Below the pieces are notes generated by a model. It ran no database searches. It saw only the letters and a list, made by a program, of their open reading frames with translations, and was not told where the DNA came from. Below, piece by piece: positions 1-8,723 of a DNA stretch of 33,779 nt. The position numbers were made by a program, and so were the translations under genes. Origin of the DNA: Alphaproteobacteria bacterium (GTDB lineage: Bacteria; Pseudomonadota; Alphaproteobacteria; CAAHEQ01; UBA3637); assembly GCA_017960645.1 (NCBI GenBank), contig JAGCYU010000030.1, positions 1 through 33,779 on the forward strand. The letters are read 5' to 3'. Position 1 is the first letter of the stretch, and every line of letters starts with the position of its first letter.

Positions 1-380
1 AAGAAAATAGGGAAAATGGAAAAACTTGACGAACATATTGAAATGATTGAAAAATATAGGAAATTTAGAAAACCTCAAAAATATGAAAAAAGTGCAAAAA
101 ATGTGAAAAAAACGCTTGCAATTAAAGGTACCTTTTTTTGCGACTCCTTTTTGGCACTTAACCAATTGTATTCATTGAAAAATAAAATTTTTATTTTTGG
201 CCCAAAAATCGGTCATTTTGTTACCTTTTTTGGGAAAAAATGACAAAAGCAGGTATTATTTACCAGTTTTACAACTCCCCTTGGCATTAAATTTTGGTAA
301 GAGCAACATCGCTGTTTGAATAGATAAAACTATCCTCAGTCGCACCTGTGGACCATCAGATAAAAAGCGCATTTAAAACT
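1..380. other. AT-rich stretch without a convincing gene
   Basis: A 75-codon open frame at 16-243 (plus) stays open to the window edge, so it could be the tail of a gene starting upstream. Its Lys/Phe-rich composition, lack of a good ribosome site and overlap with an inverted repeat (GTCATTTT at 212-219 with AAAATGAC at 237-244) argue against a real gene. The rest, 245-380, holds no open frame or clear RNA. The short inverted repeat may be a weak terminator for something to the left. Confidence 0.4.
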
Positions 381-463
381 TGGTGCGGGCGAAAGGACTT
401 GAACCTTCACGCTTTTGGCACTGGCTTCTAAGACCAGCGTGTCTACCATTCCACCACGCCCGC
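381..463 (-). tRNA. tRNA-Leu (anticodon UAG)
   Basis: Reading the minus strand, the seven-base acceptor arms GCGGGCG and CGCCCGC pair perfectly and are followed by A and an encoded CCA (381-383). The anticodon stem CTGGT/GCCAG encloses the loop CTTAGAA, giving anticodon UAG, which reads CUN leucine codons. The D-loop contains GGTAGAC. A long variable region precedes the T-arm (GAAGG, TTCAAGT, CCTTT), as expected for a class II leucine tRNA of 83 bases. It has its own promoter just upstream (479-507). Confidence 0.95.
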
Positions 464-478
464 AAAAAAGATGTTATA

Positions 479-507
479 TTTATATCCTAAACCACGAAAA
501 AATGCAA
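479..507 (-). promoter_or_regulatory. sigma70-type promoter of tRNA-Leu
   Basis: On the minus strand a -35 box TTGCAT (502-507) and a -10 box TATAAA (479-484) are separated by exactly 17 bases. Transcription would start about 472, nine bases before the mature tRNA 5' end at 463. Confidence 0.65.
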
Positions 508-519
508 GAAATTTTTATT

Positions 520-548
520 TTGACTTTAGAACAAAACCGTCCTATTCT
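520..548 (+). promoter_or_regulatory. promoter of the membrane protein gene at 576
   Basis: TTGACT (520-525), a 17-base spacer, and TATTCT (543-548). The predicted start near 555 leaves a leader of about 20 bases containing the GGGGG ribosome site (566-570). It is divergent from the tRNA-Leu promoter. Confidence 0.55.
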
Positions 549-575
549 ATTTGTATAAAACCAAAGGGGGAAAAC

Positions 576-1019
576 ATGAAACAAAAAATTTTTTACTACC
601 ATTTCAAAAAAAATGATGCTTGTTTGTGGGCGATGATTATTGCTTTTGTCTTGTTGTCATTGACAGATTTTACCAGCGTTTTAATGTGGATATTATTCAT
701 TGGCACAGTTTTGATATGGGCCTATAAACACTTAATGCCGCTACCTGCAGTTATTATTACTGAAAAAACTATCAAAGTGGACCATAACAATCCTGTCGCA
801 TGGAAAGATATCAAAGCGGCAAAAGTACTATCTGTACGCATGTGTGGAAAAGATTACAGAATCTTATCCTTAATCCCAAAGAAAGATATCAAATATCGCT
901 ATAATTGGTTGCAAAAACACAATTGTATCTTTGGACCATTTCCTATTGCTTTGTACGGCATTTTAACACCTAGCGACGAAAAAGAAATTGTGCAATTGGT
1001 GAAGGCCAAAATCAAATAA
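576..1019 (+). CDS. small membrane protein, STM3941-like
   Basis: 147 residues. Two hydrophobic segments near residues 15-50 form a membrane hairpin. A soluble C-terminal domain of about 95 residues follows, with a 'VIITEKTIKVD...VAWKDIKAAK' pattern resembling the PH-like STM3941 family. The role of that family is not established; binding of a lipid or a membrane partner is inferred only. An in-frame start lies further upstream at 471, but the ATG at 576 is preceded by a strong GGGGG site and a well-formed promoter, so it was chosen. The gene converges on udg, with only three bases between the stop codons and no terminator. Confidence 0.65.
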   Translation: MKQKIFYYHFKKNDACLWAMIIAFVLLSLTDFTSVLMWILFIGTVLIWAYKHLMPLPAVIITEKTIKVDHNNPVAWKDIKAAKVLSVRMCGKDYRILSLIPKKDIKYRYNWLQKHNCIFGPFPIALYGILTPSDEKEIVQLVKAKIK

Positions 1020-1022
1020 GCC

Positions 1023-1604
1023 CTAGCCATCCAACGAATCATATAGGCGTTTGACTTCTTGAATATCTTGCCACATAAGCCATTTGGGGCTGCCTTTTTC
1101 TTTGGATTGATTTCGCAGCAAATAGGCCGGGTGAAAAATTGGCATCATCTTGGCACCATAGGGACCATCAAACCATTGGCCACGCAATTTTGTGATACCT
1201 AAAGGGGTATCTATAAATGAAGTCAAGGCCACCTTGCCACACAACAAAATAATACGAGGTTTTAAAATTTCCAGTTGCTTATCCAGATACGCGCGACATG
1301 CTTGTTTTTCCTCGGGCAAAGGATCGCGGTTATTTGGTGGACGACACTTGATTGTGTTACAAATATACACATTTGTTTTTCTGGACAGCCCGACAGATTC
1401 AAAAATCTTATCTAACAACTGCCCTGCTCGACCGACAAAAGATTCTCCTGTCATGTCTTCGTTATAACCAGGCGCCTCACCAATCAACATCAGCTTAGAG
1501 TTTGGTATACCAGATGAAAAAACGGATTTTGTTCTGGTTTGTCCTAACGGGCATTTTTGACAGTTTTCACATTCTTGACGGACCTTTTCTAATTCTTCAA
1601 ACAT
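1023..1604 (-). CDS. family 4 (4Fe-4S) uracil-DNA glycosylase
   Basis: 193 residues. The enzyme removes uracil from DNA to start base-excision repair. Visible motifs are the active-site GEAPG (42-46) with a following Glu and the motif-2 HPAYLLR near 158. Cysteines at 15, 18, 87 and 103 fit the four ligands of the iron-sulfur cluster of family 4. The length is typical. The ATG lies two bases after the recX stop, with its CAGGAG ribosome site inside recX, so the two genes form one operon for DNA maintenance. Some annotations call this family 'DNA polymerase bacteriophage-type', which is a legacy label. Confidence 0.92.
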   Translation of the reverse strand: MFEELEKVRQECENCQKCPLGQTRTKSVFSSGIPNSKLMLIGEAPGYNEDMTGESFVGRAGQLLDKIFESVGLSRKTNVYICNTIKCRPPNNRDPLPEEKQACRAYLDKQLEILKPRIILLCGKVALTSFIDTPLGITKLRGQWFDGPYGAKMMPIFHPAYLLRNQSKEKGSPKWLMWQDIQEVKRLYDSLDG

Positions 1605-1606
1605 GT

Positions 1607-2074
1607 TTATGCTCCTGAAGTTAAAATTTGTTTTGCAATTTCATATGAAAAGCCTGCACGCGCCAATTTTGCCATGTCTTTTTGATAGTCCGATCCCAAG
1701 TGTTTTTTATGGGCAAAAATTTTGGCACGATCATAATCTGTTTGTTGATTCAATACATCTTGAATCGTTTGTTCAGGAATACCTGCATTTGCCAATTTTT
1801 GCTGAATAAAGCGGGCAGATTTTCCGTGTTCGGATAAATATCTGGCTTGATTTTCCGCGTAACGCGAATCATTCACATACCCCAATGCGGCACATTCGGC
1901 AACAATTGTTTGAATCCATTCAGAAACCTCTGGCGGTACAATATCCCCTTGCATGATATTTTTTTGGATACGGCGCTGTAAAACAGTTTTTAATTTATAA
2001 GAACTAGCATCGTAACGTTCCAAATAAAATAATGCAATATTTTTTAAACGAGTATAGGTAATGGGACGCAACAT
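1607..2074 (-). CDS. recX: regulatory protein RecX
   Basis: About 155 residues. RecX family proteins bind RecA filaments and modulate their assembly. The protein is all-helical with three repeated helical units; 'LGYVNDSRYAENQARYL' is the characteristic second-repeat signature of RecX. The start is uncertain: ATG at 2074 (11 bases after the AAGGA site at 2086-2090) or TTG at 2080 (5 bases after it). It is the first gene of a recX-udg operon. The promoter lies in the intergenic space shared with comEC, and the -35 box for comEC overlaps the beginning of recX. Confidence 0.88.
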   Translation of the reverse strand: MLRPITYTRLKNIALFYLERYDASSYKLKTVLQRRIQKNIMQGDIVPPEVSEWIQTIVAECAALGYVNDSRYAENQARYLSEHGKSARFIQQKLANAGIPEQTIQDVLNQQTDYDRAKIFAHKKHLGSDYQKDMAKLARAGFSYEIAKQILTSGA

Positions 2075-2126
2075 TGACAAAATTATCCTTTTTTTGTATG
2101 ATACCCCTGTTCAAAGGAAAATGCAA
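2074..2126. promoter_or_regulatory. overlapping divergent promoters of recX and comEC with a shared -10
   Basis: Plus strand: TTGACA (2074-2079), 17 bases, TATGAT (2097-2102), start near 2109 for comEC. Minus strand: TTGCAT (2121-2126), 17 bases, TATCAT (2098-2103), start near 2091 for recX. The near-symmetric GTATGATAC serves as the -10 in both directions, so the two transcripts would start about 18 bases apart and polymerase could fire only one way at a time. Both leaders are very short. Confidence 0.65.
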
Positions 2127-4022
2127 ATGAAATTGTCGTTTATGCCCAATTATCAAGACCGATTTCTATGGTATTTTTTTGCCTTTGCCATGGGATGCGC
2201 TATTTATTTTGGCATAGACTTTGAACCATGGTGTCTTGCACTTGTAATTGCCAGTGGTATTTTGGGATTTTTTTTATTTAAAACACAAAAAATATTTATA
2301 GGTATTTGCTTTTTTGCGTGTTTAGGGTTAACCGTTGCCAGCGTACGCACACATTTGGTTTCTACCTCTATGCTGTCGCAACCTTTATGGAGACAAACGT
2401 TATCTGGTTTTGTTACAGATCATGTGATTTCAGGGGATAAACAAATTCTTACTTTAAATCGCGTGTGGGCCAAAAATAAAAAAGTTCCAAAACAAGTGCG
2501 CTTAAGCTTGTATGCTGCGGAACCAATCCTTCATGTAGGGGATTGGGTCAAATTACAGGCACATTTATTTCCACCAGAAACTTTTATGACACAGCGCATG
2601 TTTTTCCAAGGAACAGGAGCCTCAGGCAAAGTTTTGCGTGTTTTTCAAGTGCGCCCTAAATCCACATCTAAAATAGATAAAATGCGTGATTTTATCATTA
2701 CTCGGATCAAGTCTGTATTACCCGCTACCACTGCTCAAATAGCCATTCCTTTGGTAACAGGGGAACAACGTGTCGTCACTCAACAACAATATGAGATTTA
2801 CCGCAAAGCAGGCATTGCTCATATCTTATCTGTTTCTGGTTTTCACATGGCCTTGTTGGCGGGATTTATCTTTTTTTTAATCCGCGGGCTTTTGTGCTGC
2901 TTTCCTTGTATAGCATTAAGAATCGATACAAAGAAAATAGCGGCTCTTATTGCTTTGGGTGTCACCTTTTTTTATTTACTATTATCTGGGATTCAAATCC
3001 CTGCCCTCAGAGCTTTTTTAATGATTGGCATAAGTTTGGTTGCCATTTTATTGGAGCGCCGCGCCATATCTTTATACACATTGTTAGTTGTCGGATTTTT
3101 AATTCTATTTGTACGCCCCGAATGGATTATGTCTATTAGCTTCCAACTCTCCTTCGTCGCCATGATGGTTTTGGTCAGCCTGTTTGAACAAGTAAACACT
3201 CATTTAAAATCACATAAAGTCATCCATTGGATATGGGCACTCATTGGGGCAAACATCTTGGTTGAACTTTTGTTAATACCGTATGTCATATATCATTTTA
3301 ATCAAATCAATTTATACGGTGTGGTCGGAAATTTAGCGGTCAGCCTTTTATTTTCATTTTGTGTTATGCCATTGCTCTTTATTGGATGCTTGTTTATGCC
3401 TTTTGGCTGGGATGCGGCCTTTTTGCAAACTGCAGGCTGGTTTTTGGAACATATTAACAACATTTGTGTTTGGATTGGACAATTACCTTATTCCGAAATA
3501 TTAGTTTCCAGTTTTCATGGTATGGGGCTATGGATTATCAGCTTAGGCATCGGCATTCTTTGCTTAAGTAAAACAAAATTCAGGTTTTCAGGATGTACTT
3601 TTATTTTATTGGGCTTTTGCATTGGGTATGGTATTATCAAACAGCCTGATCTGTTTATTGCTAATGGCGGCAAAACAATCTTGGTACGAGGCGAAGATAA
3701 TTTACTATATACCCATCAAAAAAATCTTAATTTATGGCTTGTCAAACGCAAACTAAAAGAAAATGGACAAAAAGACGCTTTGCTATTGACCACAGATTCA
3801 CTCATCACATTAAAGGATCATAAAATTGCCTTGACAAATAAAGCCTGTGCCGGAGCGGACTTTGCTATTTTACCTAAAAAGAAAAAATGTAATATATTGA
3901 ACCAATTACAGCCCAATAAACATATCAATTATGAGGTCTTTATTGAAAAAGATATTTTAGTACAACAAGAAAACGCTGCTGTTCAGTCGCGTTTATGGTT
4001 TAATCAAGGAGGGCATCAATGA
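2127..4022 (+). CDS. comEC: ComEC/Rec2-family DNA uptake channel protein
   Basis: About 631 residues. ComEC forms the inner-membrane channel through which single-stranded DNA enters during natural transformation. The N-terminal part has three membrane helices and a soluble DUF4131-type region. The Competence core follows, with the signature 'GIAHILSVSGFHMALLAG' and roughly eight further helices. The last 120 residues are short and charged and do not show the HxHxDH signature of the metallo-beta-lactamase domain found in many ComEC proteins. The ATG at 2127 is 8 bases after AAAGGA; 2121 is an alternative start. Upstream in-frame starts are excluded by the promoter position. Translation is coupled to the next gene by an ATGA overlap. 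Confidence 0.9.
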   Translation: MKLSFMPNYQDRFLWYFFAFAMGCAIYFGIDFEPWCLALVIASGILGFFLFKTQKIFIGICFFACLGLTVASVRTHLVSTSMLSQPLWRQTLSGFVTDHVISGDKQILTLNRVWAKNKKVPKQVRLSLYAAEPILHVGDWVKLQAHLFPPETFMTQRMFFQGTGASGKVLRVFQVRPKSTSKIDKMRDFIITRIKSVLPATTAQIAIPLVTGEQRVVTQQQYEIYRKAGIAHILSVSGFHMALLAGFIFFLIRGLLCCFPCIALRIDTKKIAALIALGVTFFYLLLSGIQIPALRAFLMIGISLVAILLERRAISLYTLLVVGFLILFVRPEWIMSISFQLSFVAMMVLVSLFEQVNTHLKSHKVIHWIWALIGANILVELLLIPYVIYHFNQINLYGVVGNLAVSLLFSFCVMPLLFIGCLFMPFGWDAAFLQTAGWFLEHINNICVWIGQLPYSEILVSSFHGMGLWIISLGIGILCLSKTKFRFSGCTFILLGFCIGYGIIKQPDLFIANGGKTILVRGEDNLLYTHQKNLNLWLVKRKLKENGQKDALLLTTDSLITLKDHKIALTNKACAGADFAILPKKKKCNILNQLQPNKHINYEVFIEKDILVQQENAAVQSRLWFNQGGHQ

Positions 4023-4261
4023 AATATATTTTTCTGGGCATTTTTTTTCTGGTGATGGGCTGTCAATCAATGGCTTGGGAAGCTTTGTACGGCGTGTCAA
4101 AAACAGACGTCAAAGCACGTATGGGAGAACCAGTCAGCATGATGCAAGAAAACAATAATGAAATTTGGACTTACCGTCAAGGCCAGTGCACAAAACATGT
4201 GTTTTTTGATGGGAATGGAATAGTTAAGTATATTGATGCCAAGGGTGTATGCTCAAAATAA
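4019..4261 (+). CDS. small BamE/SmpA-like lipoprotein
   Basis: 80 residues. The N-terminal signal ends in VMGC, an acceptable lipobox, so the mature protein would be lipid-anchored at about Cys15. The remaining 65 residues follow the pattern of short BamE/SmpA-type domains: 'GVSKTDVKARMGEP', then 'EIWTYRQGQC' and a final 'FFDGNGIVKYID'. This suggests an envelope role, but equivalence to the BAM-complex subunit is inferred. The ATG overlaps the comEC stop (ATGA) and has a strong AAGGAGGG site inside comEC. Confidence 0.65.
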   Translation: MKYIFLGIFFLVMGCQSMAWEALYGVSKTDVKARMGEPVSMMQENNNEIWTYRQGQCTKHVFFDGNGIVKYIDAKGVCSK

Positions 4262-4268
4262 TTTTTCC

Positions 4269-4297
4269 TTGCAAGATATTTAAAAATATGCTACAAT
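4269..4297 (+). promoter_or_regulatory. promoter of the tpiA-secG-kdsA-eno operon
   Basis: TTGCAA (4269-4274), a 17-base spacer, and TACAAT (4292-4297). Start near 4304 gives a leader of about 19 bases with AAGGAG before the tpiA ATG. Confidence 0.65.
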
Positions 4298-4322
4298 CCC
4301 GCCATCAGAAAAGGAGAATAAA

Positions 4323-5081
4323 ATGCGTCGTAAATTAATCGCAGGAAACTGGAAAATGAATGGTTTAAAAGCGGATAGTTTGGCTTTGGCTCAGGCTGTT
4401 TTTGAAAAAAGTGCAAACCAAACTAACAAGAGTTTTGATGTTTTGATTTGTCCGCCTATGAATGTATTAGGTATGGTTGCTGCATTGCCGCACAATGATG
4501 TTTTAATTGGTTCTCAGGATGTTGCAGAAACAGTGAAACCTAATGGTGCTTTCACCGGTGATGTATCTGCAGCTATGGTTAAAGATTTGGGCGCTTCTTG
4601 CGCGATAGTTGGACACTCTGAACGACGTCAGTACCATCATGAAACAGATGCTGTTGTGTGTCAAAAAGCAGAAAATGCTATAGCCGCCGGCTTAATCGCT
4701 GTTATTTGTGTTGGAGAAACATTGGCGGAACGTGAAGCGGGGCAAGCGTTGGATGTGGTACAACATCAAATTGCAGAATCTGTGCCAGCCAATGCAACAG
4801 CCCAAAATACTGTGATTGCCTATGAACCTGTATGGGCTATCGGAACTGGAAAAGTTCCAACAACCGATGATGTAGCACAAATTCACGCGTCTATTCGCAC
4901 CAAATTAGCTGAAAAATTGGGAGCTGATGTTGCTGAAAATATGCGTATTTTATATGGTGGTTCTGTGAAACCTGAAAATGCCAAAGAATTATTAAGCGTT
5001 GCCAATGTAGATGGTGCTTTAATTGGTGGCGCCAGTTTAAAAGCTGATAGCTTTTGGGCAATTGCAGAAGCTGTTATGTAA
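4323..5081 (+). CDS. tpiA: triose-phosphate isomerase
   Basis: 252 residues, the usual length. The enzyme interconverts dihydroxyacetone phosphate and glyceraldehyde 3-phosphate in glycolysis. Catalytic residues are visible: Asn9 and Lys11 in 'GNWKMN', His98 in 'VGHSERR', and Glu168 in 'YEPVWAIGTG', which leads into the flexible loop 6. The phosphate-binding 'YGGSV' and 'GALIGGASL' loops are present near the C terminus. A good AAGGAG site precedes the ATG. It is the first gene of a four-gene operon that also carries the glycolytic eno. Confidence 0.97.
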   Translation: MRRKLIAGNWKMNGLKADSLALAQAVFEKSANQTNKSFDVLICPPMNVLGMVAALPHNDVLIGSQDVAETVKPNGAFTGDVSAAMVKDLGASCAIVGHSERRQYHHETDAVVCQKAENAIAAGLIAVICVGETLAEREAGQALDVVQHQIAESVPANATAQNTVIAYEPVWAIGTGKVPTTDDVAQIHASIRTKLAEKLGADVAENMRILYGGSVKPENAKELLSVANVDGALIGGASLKADSFWAIAEAVM

Positions 5082-5095
5082 CGAAAGGAATTAAA

Positions 5096-5371
5096 ATGAC
5101 GTTTTTATTAGTTTTAGACATTATTGTTGCCTCTATCATTACTATTTTAGTGTTATTACAACGCAGTGAAGGTGGCTTAGGAGGCTTAACCGGCCAAAGT
5201 TCTTCCAGCTTTTTAACTGCACGGCAAACAGGCAACATGTTATCCACTTTGACAATGGTATTTTTTGCGTTATTCGTTGTCATTAGTTTAGCTTTGGTTG
5301 TGTTATCTCGTCACAGCACAGAAGTGGCTCCCCCTAATTTGTTGCCAACTACGGAAACGCCGGCGGAGTAA
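5096..5371 (+). CDS. secG: preprotein translocase subunit SecG
   Basis: 91 residues. SecG is the small membrane subunit of the SecYEG channel. It shows two membrane helices (about 3-20 and 50-72) around the family loop 'LLQRSEGGLGGLTGQSSSSF'. The ATG at 5096 is preceded by AAAGGA; an earlier in-frame start inside tpiA was rejected. tpiA followed by secG is a common bacterial gene pair. The gene ends two bases before kdsA. Confidence 0.93.
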   Translation: MTFLLVLDIIVASIITILVLLQRSEGGLGGLTGQSSSSFLTARQTGNMLSTLTMVFFALFVVISLALVVLSRHSTEVAPPNLLPTTETPAE

Positions 5372-5373
5372 TT

Positions 5374-6216
5374 ATGAGTGAATCCATAATTTTACAAGAC
5401 ATTGCTTTTAATAATGAATTACCATTTGTTTTAATTGCAGGGCCTTGTCAAATGGAAAGCGCTAGCCATGGTATGGAAATGGCTATGGCATTGAAAGAAA
5501 TTGCTTCAAGATTAAAAATTCCATTTGTATTTAAAGCCTCTTTTGATAAAGCCAACAGAACCAGTATAAACGGCATTCGAGGCATTGGATTAGAGACCGG
5601 AATACAAGCTTTTGCTGATATCAAAGAGAAACTAAATGTTCCTTGTTTAACCGATGTGCATGAACCATACCAATGTGCTCCTGTTGCTGAAGTTGTGGAT
5701 ATTTTACAAATCCCGGCATTTTTATGTCGTCAAACTGATTTATTAGTCGCCGCCGGCAGAACCAATCGGATTATCAATGTTAAAAAAGGACAATTTTTAG
5801 CCCCTTGGGATATGAAAAATGTAGCAGATAAAATTGCAAGCACTGGAAATAAAAAGATTTTATTAACGGAACGCGGAACCTGTTTTGGATATAATACATT
5901 GGTTGTGGATATGCGCTCCTTACCACAAATGAAACAAACGGGCTATCCCGTGATTTTTGATGCAACGCATTCGGTACAACAGCCTAGTGCACTGGGTGGC
6001 GCCAGTGGTGGCCAACGCGAGTTTGCGCCTGTTTTAGCTAAAGCCGCTATCACAACTGGCATTGCTGGATTATTTTTTGAAACACATGAGCATCCGGAAA
6101 CAGCACCTAGCGATAGTGCAACTATGATTCCGCTTCATCAAATGGAACATATATTCAAAGAATTAAAATTATTGGATGAATTAACCAAACAGACTTTAAC
6201 AAAGTTAGAACAATAA
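5374..6216 (+). CDS. kdsA: 3-deoxy-8-phosphooctulonate synthase
   Basis: 280 residues, the full family length. KdsA condenses phosphoenolpyruvate with arabinose 5-phosphate to make KDO 8-phosphate, the precursor of the inner-core sugar of LPS. Recognisable motifs are 'IAGPCQMES', 'FKASFDKANRTS', 'TDVHEP', 'LLTERGTCFGYNTLVVDMR' and 'FDATHSVQQP'. The 'GPCQMES' cysteine and the later His/Glu/Asp residues are present, but the metal dependence was not decided here. The gene indicates that the organism makes KDO-containing LPS. It lies tightly between secG and eno. Confidence 0.96.
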   Translation: MSESIILQDIAFNNELPFVLIAGPCQMESASHGMEMAMALKEIASRLKIPFVFKASFDKANRTSINGIRGIGLETGIQAFADIKEKLNVPCLTDVHEPYQCAPVAEVVDILQIPAFLCRQTDLLVAAGRTNRIINVKKGQFLAPWDMKNVADKIASTGNKKILLTERGTCFGYNTLVVDMRSLPQMKQTGYPVIFDATHSVQQPSALGGASGGQREFAPVLAKAAITTGIAGLFFETHEHPETAPSDSATMIPLHQMEHIFKELKLLDELTKQTLTKLEQ

Positions 6217-6228
6217 CTCATCAAATGA

Positions 6229-7518
<1,290 letters not shown>

Positions 7519-7534
7519 ACGATTAGGATAAATT

Positions 7535-7570
7535 AAAATCCCCAACCATATGGCTGGGGATTTTTTTCTG
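7535..7570. terminator. Rho-independent terminator after eno
   Basis: A ten-base stem AAAATCCCCA (7535-7544) pairs with TGGGGATTTT (7555-7564), and the loop contains a further CCATATGG palindrome. A run of T follows on the plus strand and a run of A precedes it, so it can also serve the converging minus-strand pilus operon that ends at 7583. Confidence 0.9.
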
Positions 7571-7582
7571 GGTATAGCGTTT

Positions 7583-8710
7583 TTAACCGCTTCCCAATCC
7601 CATGCCAGACACCATTTGATCTTGCATTTCGAATGTGCCCCACACAACCCAAGCGATCACCGCTGCAATCATTAAAATGGCCACAGAATTTAAAATACTC
7701 GCCTTTTTATCAATATCGCGAATAGATCCTTCCAACCACGTATTCGCCAAATTTTCCAAAGCCTCCGGGAACGTATCCAATTCAGCATAAATACGCAAGT
7801 CTCCGACAATTTCCGAATCTGGGAATTTTAATTGAGTATGGTATAAAGCTTCACCCAAGTTATCACCGTTGTTGATGTATGATAAAGCCTTATCAATACG
7901 ATAACGTAAATATGGACTTGCATCAGTCGTGGATAATGCCTTCATAGCACGAGAAACAGGCATCCCTGCACGCACAAGCGCCGACAATGCCAACAACCAG
8001 CTGACTCCAATAAAAACACGATAAATAGACCATGGTGGTACATTATCAAACAATGCCCGTGATTTCCCTTTCCAAAAAGGAAATGTAATAGAAACAAAGG
8101 TAACTATAACCGGCAAAATTGAAAACAACAATAACGGGTGCTGATCCACAAACACGGATAAATCTACCAATGATTTTGCGACCCCAGTCCAATGTAAATT
8201 CGGCACAGCAGACACCATCGGCGGCACCATGTATTTTGCCACACCCCAAATCAATAAACACACCATAAACATCAAAAATAGAGGATAAGAGACGGCCCCC
8301 ATGACCAAAGAACGCATTTTATTCATCCCTTCCACAACCCGAACTGTATGTTGCAATGCCAACTCCAAACTAGCTACATCGCCAACAGACAACATTAAGA
8401 TTTCCGTTGAAGGGACCCATCCTTGCAACGCTTCCGAAAAAGTACTACCGTTACGTACTCGTTGCATCCAGTTTGCACTTGCAATGGCCATACTATCCCC
8501 CGGATCTTTACCATCTTTTGAAGCAATACTGTAAATACGTTCCAATGCGTCCATCAATGAAAATCGGTTCTTCAATAACGCGCCTAACTTACGATATATT
8601 TGTAGTCGTTCATCTGCATGCATCCGTAACATAACATGCGCATACCCTACCTCTAGCGCCCCAGCGGCTAAAGATTTCATCATAGGATTGCTTAATGTCC
8701 GTTGAGCCAT
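7583..8710 (-). CDS. pilR: type IVb pilus inner-membrane platform protein, PilR/TcpE-like
   Basis: 375 residues. These polytopic proteins couple the assembly ATPase to pilin extraction from the inner membrane. It shows two GspF-type cytoplasmic helical domains (about 30-135 and 235-340). Membrane helices lie near 140-162, 190-215 and 347-370. The soluble repeats contain the usual 'GxxLxEAL' pattern ('GSTFSEALQ', 'GDNLGEALY'). AAAGGA lies 7-8 bases before the ATG. It is the last gene of the pilus operon, 13 bases after the ATPase gene. A GspF of a type II system is possible, but the neighbours (PilL, PilO2, PilP) point to a type IVb pilus. Confidence 0.85.
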   Translation of the reverse strand: MAQRTLSNPMMKSLAAGALEVGYAHVMLRMHADERLQIYRKLGALLKNRFSLMDALERIYSIASKDGKDPGDSMAIASANWMQRVRNGSTFSEALQGWVPSTEILMLSVGDVASLELALQHTVRVVEGMNKMRSLVMGAVSYPLFLMFMVCLLIWGVAKYMVPPMVSAVPNLHWTGVAKSLVDLSVFVDQHPLLLFSILPVIVTFVSITFPFWKGKSRALFDNVPPWSIYRVFIGVSWLLALSALVRAGMPVSRAMKALSTTDASPYLRYRIDKALSYINNGDNLGEALYHTQLKFPDSEIVGDLRIYAELDTFPEALENLANTWLEGSIRDIDKKASILNSVAILMIAAVIAWVVWGTFEMQDQMVSGMGLGSG

Positions 8711-8723
8711 GTATTTATCCTTT

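Noticed and set aside
16-243. 75-codon open frame at the left edge
   Set aside because: AT-rich, Lys/Phe-biased, no ribosome site or family resemblance, and its end is part of an inverted repeat. It could only be real as the tail of a gene outside the window.
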